Origin: Homoserinimonas aerilata
Lineage (GTDB): Bacteria; Actinomycetota; Actinomycetes; Actinomycetales; Microbacteriaceae
Assembly (NCBI RefSeq): GCF_006716125.1
Contig: NZ_VFOM01000001.1
Span: 806,001-870,000 of the forward strand
Direction of reading: 5' to 3'
DNA: 64,000 bases
Shown: positions 1-9,002 of the stretch, piece by piece
How positions within the stretch are numbered: the stretch's first letter is position 1
Layout of the letters: each line of letters opens with the position of its first letter
The notes under the pieces: generated by a model
What the model saw: only the letters and a program-made list of their open reading frames with translations
Told to the model about the DNA's origin: nothing
Databases searched by the model: none
Made by a program: the position numbers and the translations under genes

Positions 1-282
1 AGACGTCGTCTCGAGAAGCCCGTTGAGCATCCGGATCAGCGTCGACTTGCCGGAGCCCGAAAGCCCCATGACGACGAAGATCTCGCCCTTCTTCACTTCG
101 AATGATGCGTCGATGACAGCAGCGGTGCCCAGAGGGGCCACATCGGCACGGCTTGCGCCGTCCTTCAGCTGCTTCACGGCATCCTGAGCCCTGCGGCCGA
201 AGACCTTGAACAGGTTCTCGGCACGAACAGCGACAGTGTCAGTCACATTGGTTTCGGTCACGTCATCCTGCGACGACCACAT
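1..282 (-). CDS. proV: Glycine betaine/proline ABC transporter ATPase, partial
   Basis: This is the 5' end of an ATP-binding subunit, about 94 codons, running off the left edge. The visible part has a Walker A loop GLSGSGKST at about residues 73-81 followed by IRMLNGL, which is typical of the ProV/OpuAA class that energises uptake of compatible solutes at the membrane. The N-terminus before the P-loop (LFKVFG, then a linker rich in D and A) also fits ProV. The start is uncertain: ATG at 282, or in-frame GTGs at 261 (after AGGA) and 246. The rest of the operon lies outside the window, so the substrate is inferred from family resemblance only. Confidence 0.8.
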   Translation of the reverse strand, partial: MWSSQDDVTETNVTDTVAVRAENLFKVFGRRAQDAVKQLKDGASRADVAPLGTAAVIDASFEVKKGEIFVVMGLSGSGKSTLIRMLNGLLETTS

Positions 283-724
283 TCCGCGACTAGGGAGCGG
301 AACGCTCGTCCTTCGGGTTTACGGTCCGGGTCACATGAAACCGGGGCTCGCCTCAGCCACTCCTGAGGAGGGGGACAGGGCCTCGGGGACTCCGCCATGG
401 GGCGGTTCCACGAACATGCGACCATACGTTCGCCACCGCACCTGTCGCCCAGGAAACCGTTGGGAAACAGGGCCGACGACGCCCGCGGCCTTGGCTTGAA
501 ACTGTGGCCCGCACACCCACCGCGAACTGAGCTGGCGGGCAAGGGCCGTCTAACAGACTAACAAAAGTGAGCGGATCGGGCGAATTCCACTAGCCGGATG
601 CGACCCCTTACGGCCCGCCGATACGTGGCAGAAAGCGCCCCGATCGCCGCCAGAGCGGTGCACTACAGTCGTTGTGAAGCTGTTACCCGGCGGCGCCCGG
701 AACGCTGCCCATTCGGAGGAATTC
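283..724. other. Intergenic region, mostly unexplained
   Basis: This 442-base gap separates the divergent proV and thioesterase genes. The short ORFs in it lack ribosome sites and recognisable domains. A TACAGT -10-like hexamer at 664-669 could serve the thioesterase gene and would leave a leader of roughly 50 bases. Closely spaced GTTAG motifs near 550-565 on the minus strand may belong to a proV promoter. I see no riboswitch-like fold or terminator. Confidence 0.4.
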
Positions 725-1177
725 TTGCGCATCCACATCTCTCTTCAGTTGCGCTGGGGCGACCTCGACGCCTACAACCACGTCAACAACGTCGAGGTGT
801 TCCGCCTGCTCGAGGAGGCGCGGGTGCGCGCATTCTGGGCGCCCGAGAACCCCCAGGAGGAGCGGCCGCCAACCGCCGTCTTCGAACGCGACTCCGGCCT
901 GCTCAGCCTCATCGCCGGCCACCGCATCGAATACCTGCTCCCCATCGACTACCGCGGAACACCGCTCGACGTGCAGATCTGGCTCAGCAGGCTCGGCGGG
1001 GCCAGCGCCGAGATCGGCTACGAGATCCGCGACGACGAAACGCTCTACGCGTGCGCCAGCAGCACCCTCGTGTTCGTCGATGCCGCCAGCATGAGGCCAC
1101 GGCGCATCCCCGACACGGTCAGGGCAGCCTGGGAGCCGTACCTGGGCGACGCGGTCGCCTTCTCCCAGCGCGGCTGA
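725..1177 (+). CDS. Acyl-CoA thioesterase, 4HBT hotdog family
   Basis: A single hotdog-fold protein of 150 residues. The N-terminal motif RWGDLDAYNHVNN holds the Asp and His positions typical of 4-hydroxybenzoyl-CoA thioesterase-like enzymes, which hydrolyse acyl-CoA to acid and CoA in the cytoplasm. I place the start at TTG 725 because GGAGGA at 715-720 sits four bases upstream. An upstream in-frame GTG at 674 would add 17 residues and has no ribosome site. The gene lies next to a second thioesterase on the other strand. The physiological substrate cannot be told from sequence. Confidence 0.85.
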   Translation: MRIHISLQLRWGDLDAYNHVNNVEVFRLLEEARVRAFWAPENPQEERPPTAVFERDSGLLSLIAGHRIEYLLPIDYRGTPLDVQIWLSRLGGASAEIGYEIRDDETLYACASSTLVFVDAASMRPRRIPDTVRAAWEPYLGDAVAFSQRG

Positions 1178-1218
1178 TCCACCCCGTCACAGACCGGCAC
1201 CGTCACAGCCCGGATGCG

Positions 1219-2103
1219 TTACGCCGACTCGCCGCCAGGAGACGGCACGCGCACCATGCCCTCCTGCGCGACGCTCGCCAGCAGCAGGCCATCACGAGAA
1301 TAGATGCGGCCCAGCGACAGGCCGCGCCCGCCGATCGCATTCGGCGACTCCTGCACGTACAGCATCCACTCGTCCACCCGGCCGAAACGGTGCCACCACA
1401 TGGCGTGGTCGAGGCTCGCGATCTTCAGACCCGGAGTGACCCACGGCAGGCCGTGCCGACGCAGAATCGGCTCCAACAGCGAATAGTCGCTCGCATAGGC
1501 GAGCGCCGCGCGGTGCAGATTCGGGTCATCCGGCATCGTTCCGATCGCCTTCATCCACACCGCCTGATGGGCGACATGCCCGCCCTCGACCGAAAGGTAG
1601 ATGGGCGACGGAACATGACGCATGTCGAAGGGGCGGCCCTCAGCCCAATTGCGGGCGATCGGATGGTCGAGGTCACCGATCGAGGCGCGCGCATCCGGCA
1701 GCGACTCCGGATCAGGCAGATCGCCCGGCATGTCGATCTGGTGGTCGAGCCCCTCATCGACCTCCTGGAAGGACGTGATCAGTGACAGGATCGGAACGCC
1801 GTTCTGGTAGCTCTGCACGCTTCGCGCCGCGAAAGAACGACCGTCATGGATGCGCGCCACAGAGAACGTGATCGGCTGGCTCGCATCGCCCGGACGCAGA
1901 AAGTAACCGTGCATCGAATGGATGACCCGGTCATCCGGAACCGTGCGCATCGCCGCGACGATCGACTGCGCCAGAACCTGCCCGCCGAAGACGCGACCGC
2001 GAGGCTGCCACTGGCTCGGCCCCGTGAAGATGTCGTAGCTGGTGCGAGCACCCGTGTCGGTCAGATTCAGCGTCTCAAGCAGACCCTGCAGCGGTTCAGT
2101 CAT
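1219..2103 (-). CDS. tesB: Acyl-CoA thioesterase II (TesB family)
   Basis: A double-hotdog thioesterase of 294 residues, the usual TesB length. It hydrolyses medium- and long-chain acyl-CoAs in the cytoplasm. Family landmarks are visible: RVFGGQVLAQ in the first hotdog, LAYASDYSLL and SLDHAMWWHR in the second, and ASVAQEG near the C-terminus; the family's Asp, Thr/Ser and Gln catalytic residues lie in the last three. The start at ATG 2103 follows GGGAG with about five bases spacing; longer in-frame readings upstream run into the neighbouring gene and are shadow. It is transcribed divergently from the unknown gene at 2183. Confidence 0.92.
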   Translation of the reverse strand: MTEPLQGLLETLNLTDTGARTSYDIFTGPSQWQPRGRVFGGQVLAQSIVAAMRTVPDDRVIHSMHGYFLRPGDASQPITFSVARIHDGRSFAARSVQSYQNGVPILSLITSFQEVDEGLDHQIDMPGDLPDPESLPDARASIGDLDHPIARNWAEGRPFDMRHVPSPIYLSVEGGHVAHQAVWMKAIGTMPDDPNLHRAALAYASDYSLLEPILRRHGLPWVTPGLKIASLDHAMWWHRFGRVDEWMLYVQESPNAIGGRGLSLGRIYSRDGLLLASVAQEGMVRVPSPGGESA

Positions 2104-2182
2104 GCGATCTCCCGGTCGAGTCGACGAAGTGGCCCCACCCGTGGCACACAAGGGGCGGCGATGTAGGTAGTTTAGATTGCAG

Positions 2183-2887
2183 ATGAGCCAGACATTCTCC
2201 CTCGTAGACTCCCTCTCCCTGAACGACCTGCACGTGTTCCTCAGCCGTGCGGGCAGGGTGGAGGACGGTTCCGTGCGCCTGATCGCAGGCTCCGGCGTGC
2301 TCGCCGTGTACGTGGGCGTGCTCTTCCCGGTCGGCCTGCTCGACGAGAGCCCCACCGTTCTCGGCCTGCGCACCTTCGCCCTCACCGATGACGCGAGCTT
2401 CGACGCCGTCGTGCCCATGCGCTCGCTCATGGAGCGGATCGTGCGGCTGCAGGGCCAGAATCCCGAACCGGATGCCCCGGTCACCGTCGGCCTGCCCATT
2501 CAGGTGAACACCGCCACCTGGGCGGCCATCTCGCCTCCCCGTGGTGGCTGGCATGCCCTGCCGCAGGCTGACGCGGCGATGATCGAGCGCACCGCCCGTG
2601 CCGGCATCGAAGAGGTCGCAGAGGCCGTACCGACGGGCATGGGGGAGCAGATCGTGCACCGCGTGCGCTCCGAGGTGTGGGGGCGCGGCATTCCCGGGCT
2701 GGAATATGTTCCCGCGGGGGCGGCGTTCGCCGCGTACAGCCTCGGCTTCCTCGGCACAGACGGTGACGCGCAGTCGGGCGGCCGCGTGGCATCCGTGTCC
2801 CTCTTCGAGACGGGCCCCTGGACCAGACTGAGCACTCCGCGCGGCCACACCCTCGTGCGCCGCCGCGGCTGGACCCTCCAGCGCTAG
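2183..2887 (+). CDS. Conserved hypothetical protein
   Basis: A protein of 234 residues that I do not recognise by function. The N-terminal half contains a hydrophobic stretch (VLAVYVGVLFPVGLL) too interrupted for a confident membrane helix; the rest is mixed alpha/beta with no cysteine motif or nucleotide-binding loop. No signal peptide is apparent. The start at ATG 2183 is preceded by no ribosome site; TTG 2177 is an alternative, and TAGTTT upstream may mark a short or absent leader. It is divergent from tesB and convergent with the FAD dehydrogenase. Codon use matches its neighbours. Confidence 0.7.
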   Translation: MSQTFSLVDSLSLNDLHVFLSRAGRVEDGSVRLIAGSGVLAVYVGVLFPVGLLDESPTVLGLRTFALTDDASFDAVVPMRSLMERIVRLQGQNPEPDAPVTVGLPIQVNTATWAAISPPRGGWHALPQADAAMIERTARAGIEEVAEAVPTGMGEQIVHRVRSEVWGRGIPGLEYVPAGAAFAAYSLGFLGTDGDAQSGGRVASVSLFETGPWTRLSTPRGHTLVRRRGWTLQR

Positions 2888-2903
2888 CCGGCTCCGGGGC
2901 GGC

Positions 2904-4568
2904 TCAGGCGAGCGCGGCCGCCGCGCGGCCGGCTGTTCGGCCCGTGAAGAGGCAGCCGCCGAGGAAGGTGCCCTCGAGTGAGCGGTAGCCGTGCACACCG
3001 CCTCCGCCGAAACCGGATGCCTCACCCGCCGCGAACAGGCCGGGAATCGGCTCGCCATCGGCGCCGAGCACGCGCCCCGAGAGGTCGGTCTGCAGCCCGC
3101 CGAGGCTCTTTCGGGTGAGAATGTGCAGGCGCACCGCGATGAGCGGCCCCGCCTTCGGGTCGAGGATGCGATGCGGCGACGCGACCCGGATGAGCTTGTC
3201 GCCGAGGTAGTGGCGGGCCTGCCGCAGCGCGTTCACCTGCGAATCCTTGCTGAACTGGTTCGCCAGCTGCAGGTCGCGGGCCTCTATCTCGCGACGCACC
3301 TGCTCCGCGTCGATGGGAACATCCGGGGTCAGTTCCTGCATGCGGCGCAGCAGCTCGTCGAGCGTGTCGGCGACGATGAAATCGGCACCCTTCTCCTTGA
3401 ACGCCTCGACGGGGGCCGGCGCTCCCGTGCGAACGCGCTGCAGGAGCAGCCCGATGTCCTTGCCGGTCAGGTCGGGGTTCTGCTCGCTGCCGGAGAGCGC
3501 GAACTCCTTCTCGATGATCTTCTGAGTGAGCACGAACCAGCTGTGGTCGTGGCCGGTCGTGCGCAGGTGCTCGAGCGTGCCGAGGGTGTCGAAGCCGGGG
3601 AACAGCGGCACCGGGAGTCGTTTGCCGGTCGCGTCCAGCCAGATGCTCGACGGGCCGGGGAGGATGCGGATGCCGTGCCGCGCCCACACGGGCGCCCAGT
3701 TGTCGATGCCCTCCACGTAGTGCCACATGCGGTCGCCGTTGACGAGGCGCCCGCCGGCCTGTTCGGTGATTCCGAGCATCCGCCCGTCGACGTGTGCGGG
3801 CACGCCGGAGAGCATCGACTTCGGTGGCTCGCCGAGGCGGGCCGGCCACTGCTGCCGCACGAGGTCGTGGTTGCCGCCGATCCCGCCGCTGGAGACGATG
3901 ACGGATGCGGCGCGCGCCTCGAACTCGCCGGCTGCGTTCCGGTTGCTGGCCTCGCCGCGCCCTGCGCCATCGACTGCGAGTACGGTTCCGCGTGCGCCGA
4001 CGACTGTACCCGATTCGACCACCAGTTCGTCGACCCGATGCCGGAAGGCGAGCGTGACGAGTCCGCGGGCGGCGCCGTCGCGCACGGCGCGGATGAAGGG
4101 CTCCAGGATGCCGGGGCCGGTTCCCCAGGTGATGTGGAAGCGCGGAACCGAGTTGCCGTGGCCGGTCGCCGTGTACCCGCCGCGTTCGGCCCAGCCGACG
4201 ACGGGGAACCAGCGCACCCCCTTGCCGTGCAGCCAGGCGCGCTTCTCGCCGGCCGCGAAGTCCAGGTAGGCGTCGGCCCAGCGGCGACCCCACGCATCCT
4301 CGTCGTCGCGGTCGAATCCGGCGCTGCCGTACCAGTCCTCGCGGGCCAGCTCGAGGCTGTCCTTGACGCCCATGCGCCGCTGCTCGGGCGAGTCGATGAG
4401 GAACAGCCCGCCGAACGACCACCACGCCTGCCCGCCGAAGGAGGCCTCCGGCTCCTGCTCGAGAATGGTGACCCGTTTGCCCGCCTCGAGCAGTTCGGCT
4501 GCGGCGACGAGGCCCGCGAGGCCTGCGCCGATCACGATCGCATCTGATTGCAGGGTGCTGCTGGGCAT
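2904..4568 (-). CDS. FAD-binding dehydrogenase (KstD/fumarate reductase-like)
   Basis: A flavoprotein of 554 residues. The N-terminus carries the Rossmann motif GAGLAGLVAAAELLEAG followed by ILEQE, and the C-terminus has the FAD-closing segment GLFAAGEASGFGGGGVHG. Size and layout match the actinobacterial FAD-binding dehydrogenases related to 3-ketosteroid-1-dehydrogenase and fumarate reductase flavoproteins (Rv0785 type). No steroid-degradation genes lie nearby, so the substrate is unknown. The start at ATG 4568 follows AAGGAG with about five bases spacing. The gene is divergent from bkdA, and a 9-bp tandem repeat lies in its leader. Confidence 0.85.
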   Translation of the reverse strand: MPSSTLQSDAIVIGAGLAGLVAAAELLEAGKRVTILEQEPEASFGGQAWWSFGGLFLIDSPEQRRMGVKDSLELAREDWYGSAGFDRDDEDAWGRRWADAYLDFAAGEKRAWLHGKGVRWFPVVGWAERGGYTATGHGNSVPRFHITWGTGPGILEPFIRAVRDGAARGLVTLAFRHRVDELVVESGTVVGARGTVLAVDGAGRGEASNRNAAGEFEARAASVIVSSGGIGGNHDLVRQQWPARLGEPPKSMLSGVPAHVDGRMLGITEQAGGRLVNGDRMWHYVEGIDNWAPVWARHGIRILPGPSSIWLDATGKRLPVPLFPGFDTLGTLEHLRTTGHDHSWFVLTQKIIEKEFALSGSEQNPDLTGKDIGLLLQRVRTGAPAPVEAFKEKGADFIVADTLDELLRRMQELTPDVPIDAEQVRREIEARDLQLANQFSKDSQVNALRQARHYLGDKLIRVASPHRILDPKAGPLIAVRLHILTRKSLGGLQTDLSGRVLGADGEPIPGLFAAGEASGFGGGGVHGYRSLEGTFLGGCLFTGRTAGRAAAALA

Positions 4569-4583
4569 CCGGACTCCTTCGTC

Positions 4584-4619
4584 GTCGGGTGGGTCGGGCG
4601 GATCGGGTGGATCGGGTGA
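4584..4619. repeat. Four 9-bp tandem repeats
   Basis: Four adjacent copies of RTCGGGYGR (GTCGGGTGG, GTCGGGCGG, ATCGGGTGG, ATCGGGTGA) lie just upstream of the FAD dehydrogenase start, in its probable untranslated leader. The unit is a multiple of three and has no stop in the minus-strand frame, but the ribosome site at about 4574-4578 places translation after the repeat. Confidence 0.8.
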
Positions 4620-4638
4620 GGAAACACTATCGCTGTGC

Positions 4639-4667
4639 TTGATTTCACGGGATGCCGTGGGTAGCGT
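4639..4667 (+). promoter_or_regulatory. Candidate bkdABC promoter
   Basis: TTGATT at 4639-4644 and TAGCGT at 4662-4667 are separated by exactly 17 bases, resembling a housekeeping sigma promoter. It would start transcription about 100 bases before bkdA. No obvious operator overlaps it. Confidence 0.5.
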
Positions 4668-4777
4668 CGCCAGTACCGGGCAGAGCCGCCCGGGCGCCCA
4701 GGCCACAAGTCAAGGCGTGAGGATCGTGCCCGCTCGAGGTTTATCCACCGAGGTCGGCACCGATCGAGGGAGTGAAC

Positions 4778-6049
4778 GTGCACACCGTCCTTTCTGGCGC
4801 CGACCGGCGTCTGATCGCCCCAACGGCAGAAGCGTCCGCGGCAGAGGTTCCCGCAGTCGAACCGCCCGCAGCCCACGCGGCACGGCCCCCGGAGGCGCAG
4901 CCCGCAGGGCAGCAGATGGCCCCGGATGCTGTGGCCGGGCCGATCGACCGGCCCCGGGCATCCGATGGTTCAGACGCCGAGCTCATCCAGTTGCTCGCCC
5001 CCGACGGATCGCGTCGCCACGACCCCGCCTACGAGCAGTGGGTCGCCGACATGAGCGACGAGCAGCTCGTGTCTCTCTATGAGGACATGGTTGTGGTGCG
5101 CCGCATCGACACGGAGGCGACCGCCCTGCAGCGCCAGGGCCAGCTGGGTCTGTGGCCGCCGCTGCTCGGTCAGGAGGCCGCCCAGATCGGCTCCGCCCGC
5201 GCCCTGCGCTCTGACGACTTCGTCTTCACCAGCTACCGCGAGAACGCCGTCGCGTACTGTCGCGGCGTGAGCCTGCCGGAGATGATGCCCGCCTGGCGCG
5301 GCGTCGCGCATTCCGGCTGGAACCCGTACAGCGTGGGCATGGCCCCGCCCGCCGTCATCATCGGCGCTCAGACCCTGCACGCGACCGGCTACGCGATGGG
5401 CTGCGCGAAGGATGGCGTCGATTCGGTCGCGGTCGCCTATTTCGGCGACGGGGCGACCAGCCAGGGTGATGTCAATGAGGCGATGGTGTTCGCGGCGACC
5501 TTCAATGCCCCCGTCGTGTTCTTCTGCCAGAACAACCACTGGGCGATCTCCGAGCCGGTCGGCCTGCAGGCGAAGCTGCCGATCGCCGACCGCGCTCCCG
5601 GCTTCGGCATCCCGAGCATGCGCGTCGACGGCAATGATGTGCTCGCCGTCATGGCGGCCATGCGTATCGCGCTCGATCGGGCCCGCTCCGGCGGCGGCCC
5701 CAGCTACATCGAGGCGGTCACCTACAGGATGGGCCCGCACACCACGAGCGACGACCCGAGCAGGTACGTCGATCCGGCCGAGCGGGAGGCGTGGGCTGCT
5801 AAGGACCCGATCCTCAGGATGGAGCGGATGCTCGAGGCCGCAGGAATCCTCGACGACGGGGTGCGGGCATCCGTCACCCAGAAGGCGAACGAGGTGGCCG
5901 CGGAGCTGCGCGCCGCCTGCATGGGCCTGCAGGACCCGGAGCCGCTGACCGTCTTCGATCACGTGCTGACGGAGCCGACGCCATGGCTCACGCGGCAGCG
6001 CAGCCAGTACACGGCCTACCTGGACATGTTCGAGGGGGAAACGCGATGA
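4778..6049 (+). CDS. bkdA: Branched-chain 2-oxoacid dehydrogenase E1 alpha
   Basis: A thiamine-diphosphate E1 alpha subunit of 423 residues. It decarboxylates 2-oxoacids from Leu, Ile and Val together with E1 beta. The TPP motif begins GDGATSQGDVNEAM and ends in CQNN, about 30 residues apart as expected; the phosphorylation-loop region RMGPHTTSDDPSRY is conserved. About 60 residues rich in Ala and Pro precede the conserved core. GTG 4778 is chosen because GAGGGA ends seven bases upstream; GTG 4772 overlaps it. It overlaps bkdB by ATGA. A pyruvate dehydrogenase role is possible, but the nearby leucine genes and the mycobacterial bkdABC-leucine synteny favour branched-chain substrates. Confidence 0.88.
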   Translation: MHTVLSGADRRLIAPTAEASAAEVPAVEPPAAHAARPPEAQPAGQQMAPDAVAGPIDRPRASDGSDAELIQLLAPDGSRRHDPAYEQWVADMSDEQLVSLYEDMVVVRRIDTEATALQRQGQLGLWPPLLGQEAAQIGSARALRSDDFVFTSYRENAVAYCRGVSLPEMMPAWRGVAHSGWNPYSVGMAPPAVIIGAQTLHATGYAMGCAKDGVDSVAVAYFGDGATSQGDVNEAMVFAATFNAPVVFFCQNNHWAISEPVGLQAKLPIADRAPGFGIPSMRVDGNDVLAVMAAMRIALDRARSGGGPSYIEAVTYRMGPHTTSDDPSRYVDPAEREAWAAKDPILRMERMLEAAGILDDGVRASVTQKANEVAAELRAACMGLQDPEPLTVFDHVLTEPTPWLTRQRSQYTAYLDMFEGETR

Positions 6050-7059
6050 CCGTCAGGGATGGCGTGACACTCGCCGGGGCCATCACGAGCGGGCTGCGAC
6101 ATGCGCTCGAGGACGACCCGAAGGTCGTGCTGATGGGCGAGGACATCGGCAAGCTCGGTGGCGTGTTCCGCGTGACGGACGGGCTGCAGCGCGACTTCGG
6201 CACCGACCGCGTCATGGACATGCCGCTCGCGGAGGCCGGAATCATGGGCACGGCGGTGGGCCTCGCCTACCGCGGCTACCGGCCCGTCGTGGAGATCCAG
6301 TTCGACGGCTTCATCTATCCGGCCTTCGACCAGATCGTGGCGCAGGTGGCGAAGCTGCACTATCGCAGCAGGGGAACGGTGCGGATGCCGATCACGATTC
6401 GCGTGCCGTTCGGCGGCGGCATCGGCTCGGTCGAGCACCACTCCGAGTCACCCGAGGCGTATTTCGCGCACACCTCGGGGCTGAGGGTTGTGAGCTGTGC
6501 CAACCCGCAGGATGCGCACTGGATGATCCGGCAGGCGGTGGCCTGTGATGACCCGGTCGTGTTCTTCGAGCCGAAGCGGCGCTACTGGATGAAGGGCGAC
6601 GTCGACGACGACATGGGCATGGCTCCGTCACTCGATCGGGCGCGTATCGTCACCGCGGGCACGGATGTGACGCTGGTCGCGTACGGGCCGCTGGTGGCGA
6701 CTGCGCTGGATGCGGCCCTCGCCGCCCAGGACGACGGGCTGTCGGTCGAGGTGGTCGACCTGCGCTCGCTCTCGCCGCTCGACTTCGAGACGGTCGAGGC
6801 GTCGGTGCGCAAGACGGGCCGCCTGGTCGTCGCCCATGAGGCGCAGCAGTACGGCGGGCTCGGCGCGGAGATCGCGGCGAGCGTGACCGAGCGCTGCTTC
6901 GCCGAGCTGTTGGCACCGCCCGCCCGGGTGACCGGCTTCGACACCCCGTACCCTGCGGCGCGCCTGGAGGATCACTTCCTCCCGGGCCTTGACCGGATGC
7001 TCGATGCCGTGGATCGTGTGATGGGGCGGCAGAACTCGCTCACGGGATGGACGGCATGA
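6046..7059 (+). CDS. bkdB: Branched-chain 2-oxoacid dehydrogenase E1 beta
   Basis: A transketolase-like E1 beta subunit of 337 residues that completes the E1 active site with BkdA. The N-terminal pyrimidine-binding domain (ALEDDPKVVLMGEDIGKLGGVF, then MPLAEAGIMGTAVG) and the C-terminal transketolase domain (VTLVAYGPLV through DLRSLSPLD and VAHEAQQYGGLG) are complete. The start at ATG 6046 overlaps the bkdA stop by ATGA, which implies translational coupling. Length is normal for the family. Confidence 0.92.
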   Translation: MTVRDGVTLAGAITSGLRHALEDDPKVVLMGEDIGKLGGVFRVTDGLQRDFGTDRVMDMPLAEAGIMGTAVGLAYRGYRPVVEIQFDGFIYPAFDQIVAQVAKLHYRSRGTVRMPITIRVPFGGGIGSVEHHSESPEAYFAHTSGLRVVSCANPQDAHWMIRQAVACDDPVVFFEPKRRYWMKGDVDDDMGMAPSLDRARIVTAGTDVTLVAYGPLVATALDAALAAQDDGLSVEVVDLRSLSPLDFETVEASVRKTGRLVVAHEAQQYGGLGAEIAASVTERCFAELLAPPARVTGFDTPYPAARLEDHFLPGLDRMLDAVDRVMGRQNSLTGWTA

Positions 7060-8243
7060 GCACACGCGAATTCACCCTGCCCGATCTGGGCGAGGGTCTG
7101 ACCGAGTCGGAGCTCGTGACGTGGCAGGTGAGCGTCGGCGACTCCGTCGAGCTCAACCAGGTCATCGCCGAGGTGGAGACGGCGAAGGCTCTCGTCGAGC
7201 TTCCGTCGCCGTTCGCAGGCACGATCTCCCGGCTCTTCGTCGAGGAGGGCACGACGGTGAAGGTTGGCCAGCCGATCGTCTCGTTCGAGCTGGAGGACGG
7301 CGAAGCATCGACACCGGATGCCCCGGTTCCGGATGCGACGGCGCGGGAGGCGACGCAGGAGGTGCCGCAGGAAGCAACGCCGCCTGCGGGCGACCGGCAG
7401 GCATCCGAAGCCCGCACCTCGGTTCTCGTCGGCTACGGTCCGCGCGTGGAGAGCGGCGACCGCCCCAGGCGACGCCACCGCCGCGCGGAATGGCTTGCGG
7501 CGCACCCGCAGCCCGCCGCAGCGGAGCAGGCGGTTCCCGGCACGGGAGAGCAGCGCACGCCGATCTCGGGCGTGCGCAGACGCACGGCGGAGGCGATGGT
7601 GGCGAGCGCGTTCACGGCGCCGCATGCGAGCGTCTCGCTCACGGTGGATGTGACCCCGTCGCTCGAACTGTTGGAGCGTCTGCGGCTGCGGCCCGAGTTC
7701 CGGGGGCGCCGCGTGAACATCCTCACCATCGTCGCGAAGGCCGTTCTGATCGCGATCGGCCGCACGCCTCAGGTGAATGCGCACTGGGACGGCGACGCCG
7801 GCGAGATCGTCGAGTTCGAGCGGGTGAACCTGGGCATCGCCGCGGCGACCCCTCGCGGCCTGCTGGTTCCGAACATCCGCGATGCCGGAGGCCTGTCGCT
7901 GCCGGAGCTCGCCGACGCCCTCGGAGAGTTGAGCTCGACCGCGAAGGAGGGCTTCGCAACCCTGTCGCAGCTGAGCGGCGGCACCTTCACGATCACGAAC
8001 ATCGGCGTGTTCGGGGTCGACACGGGCACGCCAATCCTCACCCCCGGTGAGGCCGCGATCCTCGCGCTCGGCGCCGTGAGGAGGCAGCCGTGGGAGCACC
8101 GTGGCGAGATCGCACTGCGCGACGTGGTGTCGCTGTGCGTGTCGTTCGACCACAGGGTCGTCGACGGTGAGCAGGCGGCGAGATTCCTGACCGATGTGGG
8201 AGGGGTGCTCTCCGATCCGGGCAGCGTGCTCGCCCTGATCTGA
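7056..8243 (+). CDS. bkdC: 2-oxoacid dehydrogenase E2 acyltransferase, no evident E3-binding domain
   Basis: A dihydrolipoamide acyltransferase of 395 residues. The lipoyl domain (residues about 3-80) has the lipoylation motif EVETAKALVE; an Ala/Glu/Pro linker follows, then SVLVGYGP. The catalytic domain (about 165-395) ends in CVSFDHRVVDGEQAARF with the active-site HxxxDG. Between SVLVGYGP and the catalytic start PISGVRRRTAEAM lies a short Arg- and Ala-rich stretch where the peripheral-subunit-binding domain (pattern VRKLA..LGVDL...GTG..G.I...DV) is normally found; I see no such motif. ATG 7056 overlaps the bkdB stop; ATG 7047 is an alternative. No E3 gene follows. Confidence 0.88.
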   Translation: MSTREFTLPDLGEGLTESELVTWQVSVGDSVELNQVIAEVETAKALVELPSPFAGTISRLFVEEGTTVKVGQPIVSFELEDGEASTPDAPVPDATAREATQEVPQEATPPAGDRQASEARTSVLVGYGPRVESGDRPRRRHRRAEWLAAHPQPAAAEQAVPGTGEQRTPISGVRRRTAEAMVASAFTAPHASVSLTVDVTPSLELLERLRLRPEFRGRRVNILTIVAKAVLIAIGRTPQVNAHWDGDAGEIVEFERVNLGIAAATPRGLLVPNIRDAGGLSLPELADALGELSSTAKEGFATLSQLSGGTFTITNIGVFGVDTGTPILTPGEAAILALGAVRRQPWEHRGEIALRDVVSLCVSFDHRVVDGEQAARFLTDVGGVLSDPGSVLALI

Positions 8244-8274
8244 GCGTCGGGTCAGGCTTGGGCCTCGGGTGGAT

Positions 8275-8910
8275 TCAGGCGTCGAGCACGGTGGATGCCG
8301 CCGTGCCGACGCCGAGCGTCACGAGGATGCCGCCGGATGCGCGCTCCAGCCACAGGGTCACGCGCGGTCGCCGGAGCAGACGGTTGGCGCGGTCCGCGAT
8401 GAACGTCACCAGGCACAGATAGGCGAGGCCGATCGCCGCCATGATCGCTCCGAGCAGCATCGTGTGGGCGAGCGCGTCGTCGCCGTGCGGCACGAACTGG
8501 GGGAGCACCGCAATGTAGAAGAGCCCGACCTTCGGGTTCGTCATGGTCGACATGAAGCCGGCGAAGGCTGCGGTCGGGCGGCGGCGTCGCCCGATCGGTG
8601 CGGTCTCGGTGACGGCCTCGACGGCGCTCCTGGCGTGACGGATGGCCTGCACGCCGAGATACACGAGATACAGGCCGCCGACGATCTTGAGGCCCCGATA
8701 CAGCTCGGCCGACTGCGCGATGAGCGCCGCCAGCCCGACCGCGACGAGGACCGCCCACACGATGGTGGCCACCGCCGAGCCGCACGCGGCGAGCAGCCCC
8801 GACAGGCGGTCGCGCAGGGCGAAGCGGAGCGTCAGAACCGTGTCGGGGCCCGGGGTGAGGGCGAGCACGATGGCGAGGCCCGTGAAGGCGAGCAGAGCGG
8901 CTGCGGTCAT
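8275..8910 (-). CDS. LysE/RhtB family amino-acid exporter
   Basis: An integral membrane protein of 211 residues with about six hydrophobic segments. The N-terminal ALTPGPDTVLTLRFALRDR and the mid-protein FMSTMTNPKVGLFYIAVLPQFV are signatures of LysE/RhtB translocators, which export amino acids or related metabolites with the proton-motive force. The start is taken at ATG 8910, which gives the family's usual length; the upstream in-frame ATG at 8940 adds ten polar residues. Neither has a clear ribosome site. Substrate unknown. Confidence 0.88.
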   Translation of the reverse strand: MTAAALLAFTGLAIVLALTPGPDTVLTLRFALRDRLSGLLAACGSAVATIVWAVLVAVGLAALIAQSAELYRGLKIVGGLYLVYLGVQAIRHARSAVEAVTETAPIGRRRRPTAAFAGFMSTMTNPKVGLFYIAVLPQFVPHGDDALAHTMLLGAIMAAIGLAYLCLVTFIADRANRLLRRPRVTLWLERASGGILVTLGVGTAASTVLDA

Positions 8911-9002
8911 TTTGTGATTGTGGCACGGATGCGCGCCCATGGTGACCTGGTTCGCCGCGTCAGGGCCTTGACCGTGGGCGGGGAGGAGACGAGGGTGGGG
9001 GC

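Noticed and set aside
283..724. Small ORFs and possible riboswitch before proV
   Set aside because: No ribosome site or conserved fold could be recognised; left as unexplained intergenic DNA.
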